Below the pieces are notes generated by a model that had not been told where the DNA came from, ran no database searches, and saw nothing but the letters and a program-made list of their open reading frames with translations. 64,000 bases of DNA from Bettongia penicillata ogilbyi. Its lineage: Eukaryota > Chordata > Mammalia > Diprotodontia > Potoroidae. How positions within the stretch are numbered: the first letter of the stretch is position 1; every line of letters starts with the position of its first letter. Made by a program: the position numbers and the translations under genes. The stretch lies in NCBI GenBank assembly GCA_023548195.1, contig JAJHZJ010000014.1, forward strand, positions 12,996,718 through 13,060,717, read 5' to 3'. This document shows positions 37,801 through 44,429 of the stretch, one piece after another.

Positions 37801-37910
37801 GCTAAGGGAAAATAAACAGAAAAAAAAATTTCCTCACAGAGAAAAATCTCTTTTCTTACCTTCCTCGTCGTTTTCTCCCCCTGGTCCGGTTTTATAGTAG
37901 ACTGACAATG
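11986..37910 (-). CDS. MTA1: MTA1, internal part of the gene: six coding exons joined
   Basis: MTA1 is a nuclear subunit of the NuRD nucleosome-remodelling and histone-deacetylase complex; its ELM2-SANT region binds HDAC1/2. Six minus-strand exons (51, 127, 64, 118, 103 and 100 bp) join to 563 bases with no stop, and every split codon rejoins correctly (A|CA, G|GG, AG|A, phase 0, G|GT, CG|A). The protein reads about residues 64-251 of human MTA1: later BAH domain, then ELM2 beginning near [16 protein letters not shown]1 is preferred over MTA2 and MTA3 because of [32 protein letters not shown] and the extra segment [14 protein letters not shown]3 has different residues at these places (recalled, not searched). 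No start or stop codon lies here: the BAH start should be right of 64000, and the ELM2 end, SANT and zinc finger left of 1. All introns use GT-AG. Confidence 0.95.
12250..12365 (+). mobile_element. MIR-class SINE fragment
   Basis: GGCCTCAGTTTCCTCAAAAAT followed by GGGCTGGGGCTAGATTATG is a typical MIR 3' half. The rest of 12366-12770 (intron) shows nothing recognisable. Confidence 0.6.
12771..13085 (+). mobile_element. 5'-truncated L1 with target-site duplication
   Basis: L1 3' UTR of 289 bp (12784-13072) matching the 3' end of the L1 at 21000-21190 (ATAGGAAAGTATATGTAGAA, GTATGCTGTCATGGGGAGGG). It ends in a (TA)n/A tail and is flanked by the perfect 13-bp duplication AAGAACCAAGCTG at 12771-12783 and 13073-13085. 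Confidence 0.92.
13022..13070. repeat. (TA)n tract in L1 tail
   Basis: Alternating TA with two TACA interruptions, inside the tail of the L1 insertion. Confidence 0.95.
13565..13800 (-). mobile_element. MIR-class SINE, antisense
   Basis: CCAGTCCAACTCCCTCATTT, GGTGAGGAAACTTAAGCC, GTGAATGGACTTGCGCAAAT, ATTCAAAGCCAGGTCTTC: the order of a MIR read on the opposite strand. The region 13800-14115 after it is unclassified. Confidence 0.75.
14120..14595 (-). mobile_element. Composite marsupial SINE with long extension, antisense
   Basis: Contains TTTCAAAGAAGACTAATGAC, CAGAGTTGCACAAAGTCA, GACATCCAAATCCAGTAGC and GGCCCAGGATGCAATGG, the diverged tail seen in the SINEs at 1655 and 62050. It runs on with TGCATGCTACAGTTTCTTGG and AATCACAAGTGAGAGTTGGG. 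Confidence 0.55.
14600..16820 (+). mobile_element. Half-L1: 5' region, ORF1 remnant, 3' UTR, no ORF2
   Basis: The 5' region (14600-15240) is followed by ORF1. A coiled coil (15341 on: [18 protein letters not shown]) leads to the RNA-binding domain ([16 protein letters not shown] near 15460), then [20 protein letters not shown] and the C-terminal domain ending MKRPELNRK near 15910. Stops and frameshifts break it. Only about 0.9 kb of purine-rich 3' UTR separates ORF1 from the AATAAATTAATAAATAAA tail at 16815, so the large ORF2 is absent. That is the hallmark of HAL1-type elements, which depend on L1 machinery. Confidence 0.8.
16822..16890 (-). mobile_element. L1 3' fragment, antisense
   Basis: TTCTCCTGGTTCTGCTCACTT and CACCCAGTATCAGTTCATG are antisense to the L1 3' region (GAACTGATGCTGAGTGAA...). 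The pyrimidine-rich tract 16890-18130 following is unclassified; it could be antisense half-L1 3' UTR with an insertion at 17380-17870. Confidence 0.65.
18130..19500 (-). mobile_element. L1 5' region and ORF1, antisense
   Basis: Read on the minus strand it parallels 52000-53700. The block TTTGCAAGCAAAACATGGAT, then GAGACAACCTAAGGATCATA and CCAAAGAAACAAAAGAGAGA, matches the same words near 53100-53200. The 5' region (AGCCTGAGGAAATAATTCAG) matches near 52370. Heavily mutated, no open frame. Confidence 0.65.
19700..21195 (+). mobile_element. L1, 5'-truncated, relatively well preserved
   Basis: ORF2 C-terminal part in long open pieces: 20025-20384 (includes [19 protein letters not shown] and [18 protein letters not shown]) and 20534-20833 (includes [19 protein letters not shown]). 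The 3' UTR follows and the element ends at AAATAAAATAATTATTAAAA (about 21190). The least decayed L1 here, but not able to encode ORF2. Upstream 19500-19700 is unclassified. Confidence 0.9.
21195..23095 (+). mobile_element. Older L1, RT domain to 3' end
   Basis: Starts inside the reverse-transcriptase region (AAGGATATCCATTATCACCG near 21278, then CACTTTTTGCAGATGATATA, encoding a degraded FADD box) and continues through the ORF2 C-terminus to the 3' UTR (TAGGGCAGGGGAAGGGGAGAG). It abuts the tail of the previous L1. Many frameshifts. Confidence 0.85.
23165..23690 (+). repeat. Old mammalian interspersed repeat (unnamed, copy 4)
   Basis: Landmarks: ATACATTCCAGACATTCAT, GATTATGGAGAGTTTTACAGG, ATTAGAAGGCTACTACAAAA, GAAGAGTCACAGATGACTAC. 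These match, in order, the copy at 48200-49200. Confidence 0.5.
23698..23935 (-). mobile_element. RTE-tailed marsupial SINE (MAR1-type), antisense
   Basis: TGTTGTTCAGTCATTTCAGT (RTE-like tail), ATTGGAGTGGTTTGCCATTT, AACTGAGGCAAACAGGGTT, AAGTGACTTGCCCAGGGTC and the tRNA-like head complement at the right (CTATC...GAGCTACCCC). The tail resembles the 3' end of RTE/BovB LINEs, which presumably mobilise it. Confidence 0.85.
24180..24740 (+). mobile_element. L2 LINE, end of ORF2 and 3' UTR
   Basis: CTACAACATCTCTTCTCAAA, GAGTACTGCAATGGTGGTC, CCAATGACTCCCTATTGCC, then GAATGCAAGCTCCTTGAGAG and CTAGGACAGTGTCTAGCAAA ending AATAAATACTGA: a typical L2 3' portion. A CA-rich tract is inserted at 24512-24568. 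The stretch 24040-24170 before it resembles the end of the unnamed old repeat. Confidence 0.8.
24512..24568. repeat. Imperfect (CA/CCACA)n tract
   Basis: CACACGCACACCACATACAC-type low-complexity run within L2. Confidence 0.9.
24790..25560 (+). mobile_element. L2-like LINE fragment
   Basis: Pyrimidine-rich sequence ending with an L2-type 3' end (GATATAAGCTCCTTTAGAAT, TTTTTGTATTCCTAGCACAG, TAATAAGTGCTCTCTG). The upstream part (CAACCATTCGGAGTCCTC, CTTCCTATTCTCCTCAACTA) fits old L2 ORF2, with low certainty. Confidence 0.55.
25600..26330 (+). mobile_element. L2 LINE reverse-transcriptase fragment
   Basis: Conceptual reading gives [13 protein letters not shown] near 26100, followed by a degraded LLDLS.AFDT region near 26155-26190 and a GS...GP.LF-like area near 26300 (AAGGCTTTGTCCAGTGGTCT). 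This is the order of the L2 (CR1-group) RT. Stops throughout. A 19-A run interrupts at 25920. Confidence 0.7.
26345..26950 (+). repeat. Old mammalian interspersed repeat (unnamed, copy 5)
   Basis: Head ATTTGCACTGTGCTAATCAC, GGAGATACACGTACAAAGAC, then GTAAAGGGCTTTAAAAGC, AGAAAATCACTTTAGCAATA and AACTAGGAGACTTGCAATAA, as in the copy at 48200-49200. Confidence 0.5.
26950..27185 (+). mobile_element. L2 ORF2 middle fragment
   Basis: CACATGTCCAACTGGATTAT, GAAGACACTATCATCATTCT, GTAGGCTTGAACCTCTGTTT: fits the L2 region upstream of the ORF2 end. Confidence 0.5.
27367..27445. repeat. GA-rich low-complexity tract
   Basis: GGAAGGAAGC/GAGGGAGGAAA-type purine run. The following 27445-27985 is intron without a recognisable element. 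Confidence 0.9.
27985..28160 (+). mobile_element. MIR-class SINE
   Basis: CTTTCTCATCTATAATATG, AGGATGGACTAGAAAGCC and GGTCCTTTCTAGCTCTAGAT are the 3' half of MIR. Confidence 0.7.
28170..28640 (+). mobile_element. L1 with an inverted 5' part (possible twin-priming product)
   Basis: 28170-28466 is antisense L1 ORF2 (TTGAAAGCTTTTTCTGCAGC, AATACAATGATATGGTTTTG). It joins directly to sense L1 end-of-ORF2/3' sequence (AATAGAATATTACTATGGCA, GACCTGTATGAACCAATGCC). Inverted-then-sense order fits twin priming, but the L1 interval between the parts is missing, so two separate fragments are also possible. Confidence 0.55.
28641..29400. other. Unclassified intron stretch, richer in G+C and CpG
   Basis: No L1, L2, MIR or SINE landmark is seen. 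Short open pieces exist (for example 29061-29273 on plus) but no recognisable protein. CpG dinucleotides (GACGAG, TCAACGACC, CTGCGACC, TCCGAGG, CTTCCGAAGG, AGGCGACAG) are commoner than in the flanks. It ends about 250 bp from MTA1 exon E. It could be an old processed copy or a conserved intronic element. Confidence 0.4.
29530..29640 (+). mobile_element. MIR/SINE fragment next to exon E
   Basis: GGTATAGTAACAAGAATACTC, AGACTTGGATTTGAATCCTG and CTCACCATTTGCAAAAT: a diverged MIR 5' to 3' order, ending about 15 bp short of the exon on its downstream (minus-strand) side. Confidence 0.5.
29654..29756 (-). CDS. MTA1: MTA1 exon E (103 bp, ELM2 domain)
   Basis: Acceptor CCCTTTTCTAG, donor GTATGT. It begins with GT, completing Gly, and encodes [20 protein letters not shown] followed by [13 protein letters not shown], then CG of an Arg codon. 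GEEDGRDQ and VWEA separate MTA1 from MTA2 and MTA3, which have VWDP. This is the core of the ELM2 domain, which contacts HDAC1. The 17.6-kb intron after it is the longest complete one in the window. Confidence 0.95.
30285..30415 (+). mobile_element. L1 3' end fragment
   Basis: ATATTGCTTGCCCTCTTAAA, GGAGAGAACTATGGAATTC, AAAATTTAAAAATGAAAGT: end of an L1 3' UTR. The intron 29757-30285 before it shows no other clear element. Confidence 0.6.
30640..30745 (-). mobile_element. MIR-class SINE fragment, antisense
   Basis: ATTATTATCCTAATTTTACAG, ATAAAAGAACCAGTTTCCTAA match the antisense MIR core. Confidence 0.6.
30875..31015 (+). mobile_element. MIR-class SINE fragment
   Basis: GTGGAAAGCGTGCTGGACTT, GGATTCACAAAAACC, TTCAAATCCTCCCTCTTCTC, GTGAGCAAGTCTCTTAAATA. 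The stretch 31015-31740 after it has no clear element. Confidence 0.65.
31740..31975 (+). mobile_element. RTE-tailed marsupial SINE (MAR1-type), sense
   Basis: AATCAGGAAGACTCATCTTC, GTTCAAAACCGGCCTCAGA, TGACCCTGAGTAAGTCCC, CAATTTCCTTATCTGTAAAATG, then the tail CAAATTGGGGTCATGAAGAG and AAAACAAGTGAACAACAACT. Same family as 23698-23935 and 50795-51010. Confidence 0.85.
32140..32645 (+). mobile_element. L2 LINE, end of ORF2 and 3' UTR
   Basis: GATCATATCATTCCCCTACTC, ATGCATGGAATGTACTCTC, GTAGCTCAAACAACATCTTC, CATGAAGCCTTTCATGACTT, then GGCTGGCACAGAGTAGCTAC at the end. A 144-codon open frame (32148-32582) is the remnant of the ORF2 end. Confidence 0.85.
32655..32990 (+). mobile_element. Second L2 LINE 3' fragment
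   Basis: CCTGGAATGCACTCCCTCTG, AAGCTCAGCTCAAACACCA, AGACCTTTCCTGATCC, GATGGTAAGGACAATTGT, CTAGAACCTAGGACGTATG. It is adjacent to and in the same strand as the previous L2, but a separate copy because the same L2 segment is repeated. Confidence 0.85.
33477..33594 (-). CDS. MTA1: MTA1 exon D (118 bp, end of BAH and start of ELM2)
   Basis: Acceptor GTGTTTTAG, donor GTAAGC. It starts in phase 0 and encodes [20 protein letters not shown], then [19 protein letters not shown], and one G of a Gly codon. The BAH-to-ELM2 transition lies inside this exon. An alternative acceptor 21 bp further in (CTCTAG) would remove DFFFYSL plus part of the next Val codon; the upstream site is chosen because [11 protein letters not shown] is conserved in MTA1 and the phase matches exon C. 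Confidence 0.95.
33690..33850 (+). mobile_element. MIR-class SINE fragment
   Basis: GCAGGCTCAGGAAGAACTCG, CCAAGTTCTGCCTCTGACAC, ACATGGCCCTGTACAATTTAC. It lies about 100 bp upstream of MTA1 exon D. The rest of the intron to 34775 has no clear element. Confidence 0.6.
34780..34831. repeat. (CTAT)n microsatellite
   Basis: About 13 uninterrupted tetranucleotide units within the intron between exons C and D. Confidence 0.97.
35426..35449. repeat. (TA)12 microsatellite
   Basis: Pure alternating TA about 450 bp from exon C. Confidence 0.95.
35904..35967 (-). CDS. MTA1: MTA1 exon C (64 bp, BAH domain)
   Basis: The acceptor follows a run of 11 T (TTTTTTTTTTTAG); the donor is GTATGA. One base (A) completes the Arg codon, then the exon encodes [21 protein letters not shown] and ends in phase 0. 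It is separated from exon B by an intron of only 126 bp. LKSYLERE is the MTA1 form of this segment. Confidence 0.95.
36094..36220 (-). CDS. MTA1: MTA1 exon B (127 bp, BAH domain)
   Basis: Acceptor TTTCCTTCAG, donor GTAATG. It begins with GG, completing the Gly codon from exon A, and encodes [17 protein letters not shown], then [20 protein letters not shown] and ATHI, ending with AG of an Arg codon. The RELFLSRQ...LPATHIRGKC stretch is a highly conserved BAH-domain signature of all MTA proteins. The acidic run just before it is MTA1-like. Confidence 0.95.
37860..37910 (-). CDS. MTA1: MTA1 exon A (51 bp, BAH-domain insert)
   Basis: First MTA1 exon in the window, reading right to left. It is preceded by acceptor ...TGTTATATAG and followed by donor GTAAGA. 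It starts with the last two bases of a codon (CA, completing Thr), encodes [16 protein letters not shown], and ends with the first G of a Gly codon. Human MTA1 has LSVCYKAGPGADNGEE here. The length is a multiple of three, so skipping would keep frame and would turn the junction codon into AGG (Arg). From memory, this segment is the part missing in MTA3, so it may be a cassette exon. Confidence 0.92.
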
Positions 37911-38289
37911 CTATATAACAAACAAACACCACCCATTATGGCAGAGGTTAAAGAGAGAGGTTGTTATGTACATTTGATTTTGGTTGTGTGCATCTAATAA
38001 CACTGTCTTCCTTTCCGAAATACAACCAAAAGAAACCTACATCAGCATCCTCAGTTGAGCCTTAAATAACATTAAGAAACGATATCTGTGACTTTGGTAT
38101 GCCAAAGGTACAACGGATAATAAATGGAAAAAAAACCAGTAGTTGAAAGGGTAAGGTATATGACAAGGGGCACATCTATTATTTGTAGATATGAGACAAT
38201 CTCATCCGTCAAGCACACTGTCTAAGGAATTCGTATTTAAATCACAGAAAGGATTAGATAAACCTCCAAGATCCTTTCCAGTTCTGAGA

Positions 38290-38560
38290 TTCAGTAATTC
38301 ATCTAGGTGGTAGCTACACTTGGATCAAACTCTACCTCAGATATTTACTAGCTTTGACACTTTGGACAAGTCACTTAACCTCCCTTAGCTGCCTTATCTA
38401 TAAAATGGAGATAGTAATAACACCTATCTCCCAGGGTTGTTGTGAGGATCAAATGAAATGATATTTGTAAATTACTTTGCAAACCTTAACCTTAAAGTTT
38501 CCATATAAATGCTAGTTATTGTGATTACTGTTATTATTATTATAGAAACCCAAATACGAA
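38290..38560 (+). mobile_element. tRNA-type/MIR-like marsupial SINE
   Basis: TAGGTGGTAGCTACACTTGG, CCTCAGATATTTACTAGC, GACAAGTCACTTAACCTCCC, TATAAAATGGAGATAGTAAT, GTTGTTGTGAGGATCAAATG, ending in a (TTAT)-rich tail. 38560-39730 is intron with no clear element. Confidence 0.8.
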
Positions 38561-39734
38561 ACTCCACTATCTCAGAGTGGCTATTTGGCTATATATTTCC
38601 TTAGCCAAAAGGGGGAAAAATGGTCTATTCAATCAGAAACAGAGGATGCAGGGAACATAAGTCATGATTAAGAATGAGCTTTCTAAAATCACACAAGTAA
38701 TATGTCCAAAGAGGCTAAACAGTAGGAATCCAGTCAAATTTAGTTTCACATAGCCAAGGACTAAGCTGAAAAAGACCCTCTGCAAACTGGAGAACCCTGT
38801 GCACCAAATGCACTTAAGTGAACAGGAATGACTGTTTTGCTGTAACTACTTTACTAGATGCTTCCTGCTCTGATAGTAGATCTTCAGAGGGCTTGTTAAA
38901 GAGCAGAGAGAGCAAACTGTTCATTTCAGAAAAGAGAAATAATTTTACTAAATGGACCAAATAAAAATCAAATAAATTTTATCAATTTTCAAGTTGCAAA
39001 TGAGATTTCTTATTCCTGTCATCACAGGCAAACCAAATGCTAACCAATCCTCAGCTGTTTCTCACCAGATATCATTCTTGATTTCTAATGATTCCCCAGA
39101 CAATGCAAGTATCATCTTATGGTTTCCATGTGAATTAAGAAAGCTCAACAACTACACGTAGGAACTTTCTGTAACACCACCATTCTTTGGGAGAAAGAAG
39201 GGGGCAGGGAGGGAAAAGACAGAAAGACACTAGAGAGGTGAGGTGATACTTTGAAAGTAATACAATTAGAGACTATTAGGGGTGTGGTTCAAAAAAGAAA
39301 TTTCTGTAAACACATTTAGGATATGGCCCCCTTAAAGAAGCTAAGAAGTCCGTCCAAAAGCTAATACTACAGAAAAAGCTAAAACCATTAAATAATCCTC
39401 TTTGAAAAGGATGGTAAGAACTAAGAGATTTAGGAAAAAAAATTAAAAGACTTCCAAAAAAAATTTTTTTAAGGGTAGGGATGGGATCAGAGGGAAACTA
39501 TTTATTTCTTGCACAGTTTAATTTCTCCTGAAATGAAAAGGTTAAACCATGGCATTCAATATAGGGTAGACTCTTGGTTATCCAACATTTAAGTCTTCAT
39601 TTCAGCAGTTTTCAGGACCCTGTGGCAGGAAATACAAAAAATGAATAAAATGTAGGCTTTGCCCTCAATTGCTTACAATTTTTATTTCCCCATTCCTGGT
39701 GCTATTTTCTAGCTGTCAAGCAGAAATGAAAGCA

Positions 39735-40205
39735 ACACCAACTTGTAATAATAAAAACTATCAAAAGTTTGGGAAACAAACCAGCTAGAAAGAAATATGT
39801 AACCTGTATAAAAACAGTAAATCTATAATTGAAATAAAATAAGACCTAAATGACTAGAAGGATTTTCAGTATTCATGGATGGCCAAATTAATATGGTAAA
39901 AATGATGGTACTTCTTAAACTAATGTTTCTTTAATGAAAAATTAATCAGAATATCAAGGGGTTTTACACAGACCAGGATAAAATCATGATGAAATTTATT
40001 ATGTGGGAAAAGAGGTAAAAATATCATCCTTTCCTATCTTCCCTCTTCTACCCCTGAAAAAAAGCCAATAAAACTGATCCTGCTTTTCAAGACTTTAAAT
40101 ATATTATAAAATAGTTATTATCAAGAATCCTACTAGGCAAAAATAAATCAACAGGCCAATGGAATAGAACCAAGGTGCCTGATCATTCAACCAAACATAT
40201 AATCA
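39735..40205 (+). mobile_element. Old L1 ORF2 fragment
   Basis: TTCAGTATTCATGGATGGCC, AAATTAATATGGTAAAAATG, CAATGGAATAGAACCAAGGTG match the ORF2 region between RT and C-terminus. Strongly decayed. Confidence 0.65.
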
Positions 40206-40234
40206 CAATATTAGTGTTTCAAAAATACTTAATG

Positions 40235-40390
40235 TTTTAGGTTCTGCAAAGAGTTTTTTATATATCACTACATTTTCTCCTCACAATATTGTGAATTAAC
40301 ACTAAAGATAAAGTTATTCCATTTTTACAGATGTGTAAACTAAAGCTCATAGAGTATAAGTGACTTGCCAGTAGTCACGAAGTTTTTTAG
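40235..40390 (-). mobile_element. MIR-class SINE, antisense
   Basis: GTTATTCCATTTTTACAGAT, GTGTAAACTAAAGCTCATAG, AAGTGACTTGCCAGTAGTCA. Confidence 0.75.
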
Positions 40391-40844
40391 TTTTAATAAA
40401 TAAACGTCAAAATAAAGTTAACAAGTGTTGGTTGCATTTCAGAATGTTGCAGTTTAAATGTGGCATTTGAACTAAGGCTCTCCAAAGCCTTGGGAAGTTG
40501 CACTTTCCATCATAACCATAAAAAAGGAATTAGGAAAAGGAATTTAAACAACCATACTTGGGAAAACTGGTTACCAATTAAGTGGAAATATACTTGGATT
40601 CATATTTTACAATATAATTGGACTATTTTAAATGTATAATATGATTTGAACATAACATTAATTTTCAATTTGCATATGCTTTCATGCAGTAACTCCATAC
40701 AAACCAAGTTAAATCTCAACAGTAGCCATGTATGAAACTTCACTAATTGCTACCTAAAAGTTTCAAGAATTCCCTGGCCCCTTCATCTTTTTAAAGCTGT
40801 TACTGGCTCTGCTCTTTCTGAAATATCATGTTAACCATTAATAT

Positions 40845-40965
40845 TTACTACTTCATGACCCAGGGCAAGGCATGTAACCTCCCTGGACCCCAGCTTCCAT
40901 CTGCAAAATGCAGGAGTTGAATGAGACATTGTCTGGGGGTGCCCCTTCAACTATAATTACAAGAG
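40845..40965 (+). mobile_element. MIR-class SINE fragment
   Basis: TTCATGACCCAGGGCAAGG, CATGTAACCTCCCTGGACC, CATCTGCAAAATGCAGGAGT, then GCCCCTTCAACTATAATTAC. Confidence 0.7.
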
Positions 40966-41514
40966 CTCCTACCCTGGCCCCAAACAGCTAAAATTCCATT
41001 TCATTACATTTTTTAGACTTCAACCCTCAGAATTAAGCAAAAAAATTTTTTTGCCAAGTAGATTCTTTTGAACACAAGTAAACCAATGATATACCTCAAA
41101 ATGCTTCCAATTCACTTTCCCCCCTATCACCATCAGTTTTACCTAGTCCCCTTCAAACTCACGTTTTTTGGTTTCAATGGCCTTCAATTAACTTAGAGAA
41201 ATATGCCAGTTTCCAGCCAACTTAAGGCAAATACTAAGATTTTGACTACAATATTGTTCTGCTGACCTCCTGTGGTCCTGTTCCTCCTAGATGAACTTAT
41301 CTGCTTAATTATTCAGAGAAAAGCTAACCCTTTTTCTTCTCCTTCAGCTAAGATGTAAAAAAGAAACACAGCCTGAGAATTCTGAAAGATCAAGGTTTAA
41401 AAGGCCACCTCATATGGCAAGAGCTTCCTGAAAGACAACTCCAAACTAGTTGTTGGAAATTCCTTGATGTCTGATCCCTACCCTTGAAAACCAGGGAAAA
41501 GGGAGACAGAATAA

Positions 41515-41785
41515 ACTCTAGAGGCAGTGGTGCAGTGATTGAAGACCTTACCTCAGGTTTATCTCAATCAAGTAGGATGGGAGGGAATATTAGCCAGCGT
41601 CATGGCAGATATAGTGGATTTGAATTACTAAATTTGGTGTCAGAAAGACCTGAACTCAATTCTTATCTCAGACAGTACTTCTACAGCACTAGACAAGTCA
41701 TTCTGTCAGCTTTAACTTCTCATCTGAAAAATGAGAATAATAGCACCTATCTTAGAGGTTTCTTATAAGGATAGAAACACTAGCT
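41515..41785 (+). mobile_element. Marsupial SINE
   Basis: GGCAGTGGTGCAGTGATTGA, GACCTGAACTCAATTCTTAT, CACTAGACAAGTCATTCTG, CATCTGAAAAATGAGAATAA: tRNA-like head to MIR-like body. It explains the open frame at 41484-41768. Confidence 0.65.
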
Positions 41786-42078
41786 ATTACTAATCTCACC
41801 ACGGGATAGGGAGTACATGTTGTGTTTGGAGAGGATATGGAGTCAAAAGTGTTTCTTGGTAGAAGGAATTTTAAAGTAAACACACAAAGCCTCTGGGCTA
41901 AGAAATCTTAAAGCACAGACCATGAATGTGGGACCTAAATAACTATCTAGGGTTACTAAGATGCAATGCAACATCTGCTTCAGGTCCATGGTAGTTTTAT
42001 TTATACATAAAAAAACCTCAATCTTCCAATTAAGAACAAATGAAAAGAACTAAGTATGTACCAAGCACTAAGCACTGG

Positions 42079-42081
<3 letters not shown>

Positions 42082-42117
<36 letters not shown>
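42082..42117. repeat. (TA)n microsatellite
   Basis: About 18 TA units, directly after GCACTAAGCACTGGGGGA, the head of the unnamed old repeat. Confidence 0.95.
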
Positions 42118-42125
<8 letters not shown>

Positions 42126-42127
42126 TG

Positions 42128-42265
42128 GTGTGCTATCTTGCCCTATTTGATTATAAGTTCCTTGAGGGCAGATACATTATTCATATCCCTAGGACTTATG
42201 GTACTTGTCAAAGAGTAGTTGGCATATAGCTTAATAAATGTTCACTGACTGTCTGATAGATTATA
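42128..42265 (+). mobile_element. L2 LINE 3' end
   Basis: GATTATAAGTTCCTTGAGGG, CAGATACATTATTCATATCC, AGTAGTTGGCATATAGCTTA, AATAAATGTTCACTGACTG. Confidence 0.75.
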
Positions 42266-43378
42266 GTGGAAAACAATAAGTATAAGGGATTGGTAACTAA
42301 ACATGGACACTGAGGTTCATAAGATTACAAGGACGTTGGCTAGGGTTACAGGGGAATACGCTGAGTCAGCGTTACAGGAAAAATGACAGTGCTGATTTGA
42401 TTATGGTTCCAGAATTAGAGAGTAGGGATATGGATGGGGATTTGGGAGTGAAGGGAAGCATGGCTGGTAGCTGCCTGAAACTGTGGGCCAGATAATTTAA
42501 AGTCAGGTCACCAAGATATGAGGATAAAAGTTCTAGAAATGGAAAGGTTTAAAGCTCTAAGGTATATCCTTTTGTCCGCAAGACTGGCAATCAAGATGAT
42601 AGCGGGGGAGAAGAGGGCAGAGTAGCAGGAAGAATACTAACAAGCACCTCCTCCAAAGACAAATAGACAGAAAATGCATCAGACTGAATTCTGATTGGGA
42701 AATACATGAAAAAATCACAAGTCATTTGTAAGGCCTAGGTTGACATTAGGAGATGGGGTTCCGCAAACAATGAGAAGTCGGGGTAGAAGCATAAAAAGAG
42801 ATGAGAGTGAAAATGTATATGTCAAACAAAAATGAGAGAGAAAAAGGCCTGAACCATCTTGAAGTAAACCACACAACACAATCTCTTCTATGGAACTAAA
42901 CTGATGAATAGAGGGAGTATTAAAAGGGTACAGGGAGGAAGAACATAGAAAAGAATACGTAATATGCCCTAATCAAGTCAACTGCTTAAAAAAGGAAAGG
43001 AAAATAACTCCTGAAACCTCTATGGAAAAAATGAACCCCCTGGAGAATGAGCAAGGAGACCAGAAAAGGAACTGAAAAGGGGATAAGAAACATGGAAATC
43101 TTCATTCGCTGACGAAAGTGGGTACTATCAACTAATGCTGCCATGGGAGATGACATGATACATATATGTAAGGAAAATTTTGTTATCCTTTTTAGAGTAC
43201 AGTTTCTCAGGAACCCTGCCACGGCAATGTCTAGTTTCCAGCTGTTTAATAATTCTTGGAACATTTTCAAGGATCCTAAGACTGTAATTCATAGAATCAT
43301 GAGATAAGGGGTGACAAAATGTAATATTTAATACACTTGTGCAGAATGACGATACTGTTAAAGTTAACATGAGCTTAA

Positions 43379-43804
43379 TGTTAGCAAGATGCCTTCTTCG
43401 TCTGCTGCCCTATAAAGCAAGTGGGCACTGGTCAGTGAGTGGGGGTAACCATGGGGATCCCATAGGGAAATCTGTGTGTGCCTCAACTGGCCCCCACTGA
43501 GGCTTAAGGGAAGTTGCATAAGCTTGTGCCTATCTTGATTGGCCCCATTAAGACATAGGGGTAGTTTCCCCCACTTCTTGCCAGCCCCTGTAAGAAGGGT
43601 GATTAGGGAGTTCCCTAATTAGGGAATTAGGAATTAGTGTTTCTATTATCTAATCTTTCAGAGAAGATAGACTAAAACAAAGTATGATTATTAACCCCTC
43701 CAAAGCCATCTTCCTGTTCTGCCCATCTGACCAGATCGAGAGCGAACCTATTAGAGGCTGGAGTCCGAAACATCTAGTGCCTCCCATATGTTATCTGCGA
43801 AACA
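43379..43804 (+). other. Possible LTR-like segment, unclassified
   Basis: A stretch of unlike base composition bounded by TGTTAGCAAG and GCGAAACA (TG...CA). It has a TATA-like CCTATAAAG at the left, short self-similar TTCCCTAATTAGGGAATTAG, and CpG-bearing ATCGAGAGCGAACC. No target-site duplication, polyadenylation signal or retroviral coding is visible. Family unknown; it could be a solo LTR or an unrelated unique sequence. Confidence 0.25.
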
Positions 43805-44429
43805 ATACTCTATAAAGGAAGAGAGGGATCATACAAAGGATTTTAATGTTTAGAGAGAGCACTCTCTTCCTAGATCAGGCAAAATGAGGGGGGAAAATTA
43901 CCATGAAGAGGACATGGGTTGACAAAAAATTCCATAATCAAGGACATAAGAAAATTCCTAATGTGAAGGAACATGTTCTCTATCAGCTGGAGGAAATGGT
44001 ATTTTTTAAAGTGAGGCACAACAGAAAAGGGGATGGTGTGTGGCAGAGCAACAAGGCCATAATATAGAAACTATTTAGAAGAATGAACCCAAAACAGTTA
44101 CCTTAGAAGTTTTAATCCCATGAGTGTAAGGCCCATGAATCAAGTGAATAAAAAAAAAGCAGGAGTTGCAAACATCATCAGACAAAGCCAAAACAAACTT
44201 CAAAGTATTAAAAAGGCATAAAGAAATTACACTATGCTGAAAGCAATCACGGACAACAAATATCAATAGTAAATTTATATACTGCAAATGCCTTAGTATA
44301 TAAATTCATAAGGAAAAATTAAGTGTATTACAAGAAGACAAATAGTAAATATATCCTTTGTAGACCATAAACATAAAAATCGTAACCAATTCAGAGAATA
44401 TAAACAAAACATGCAAACTGAGATGGATA

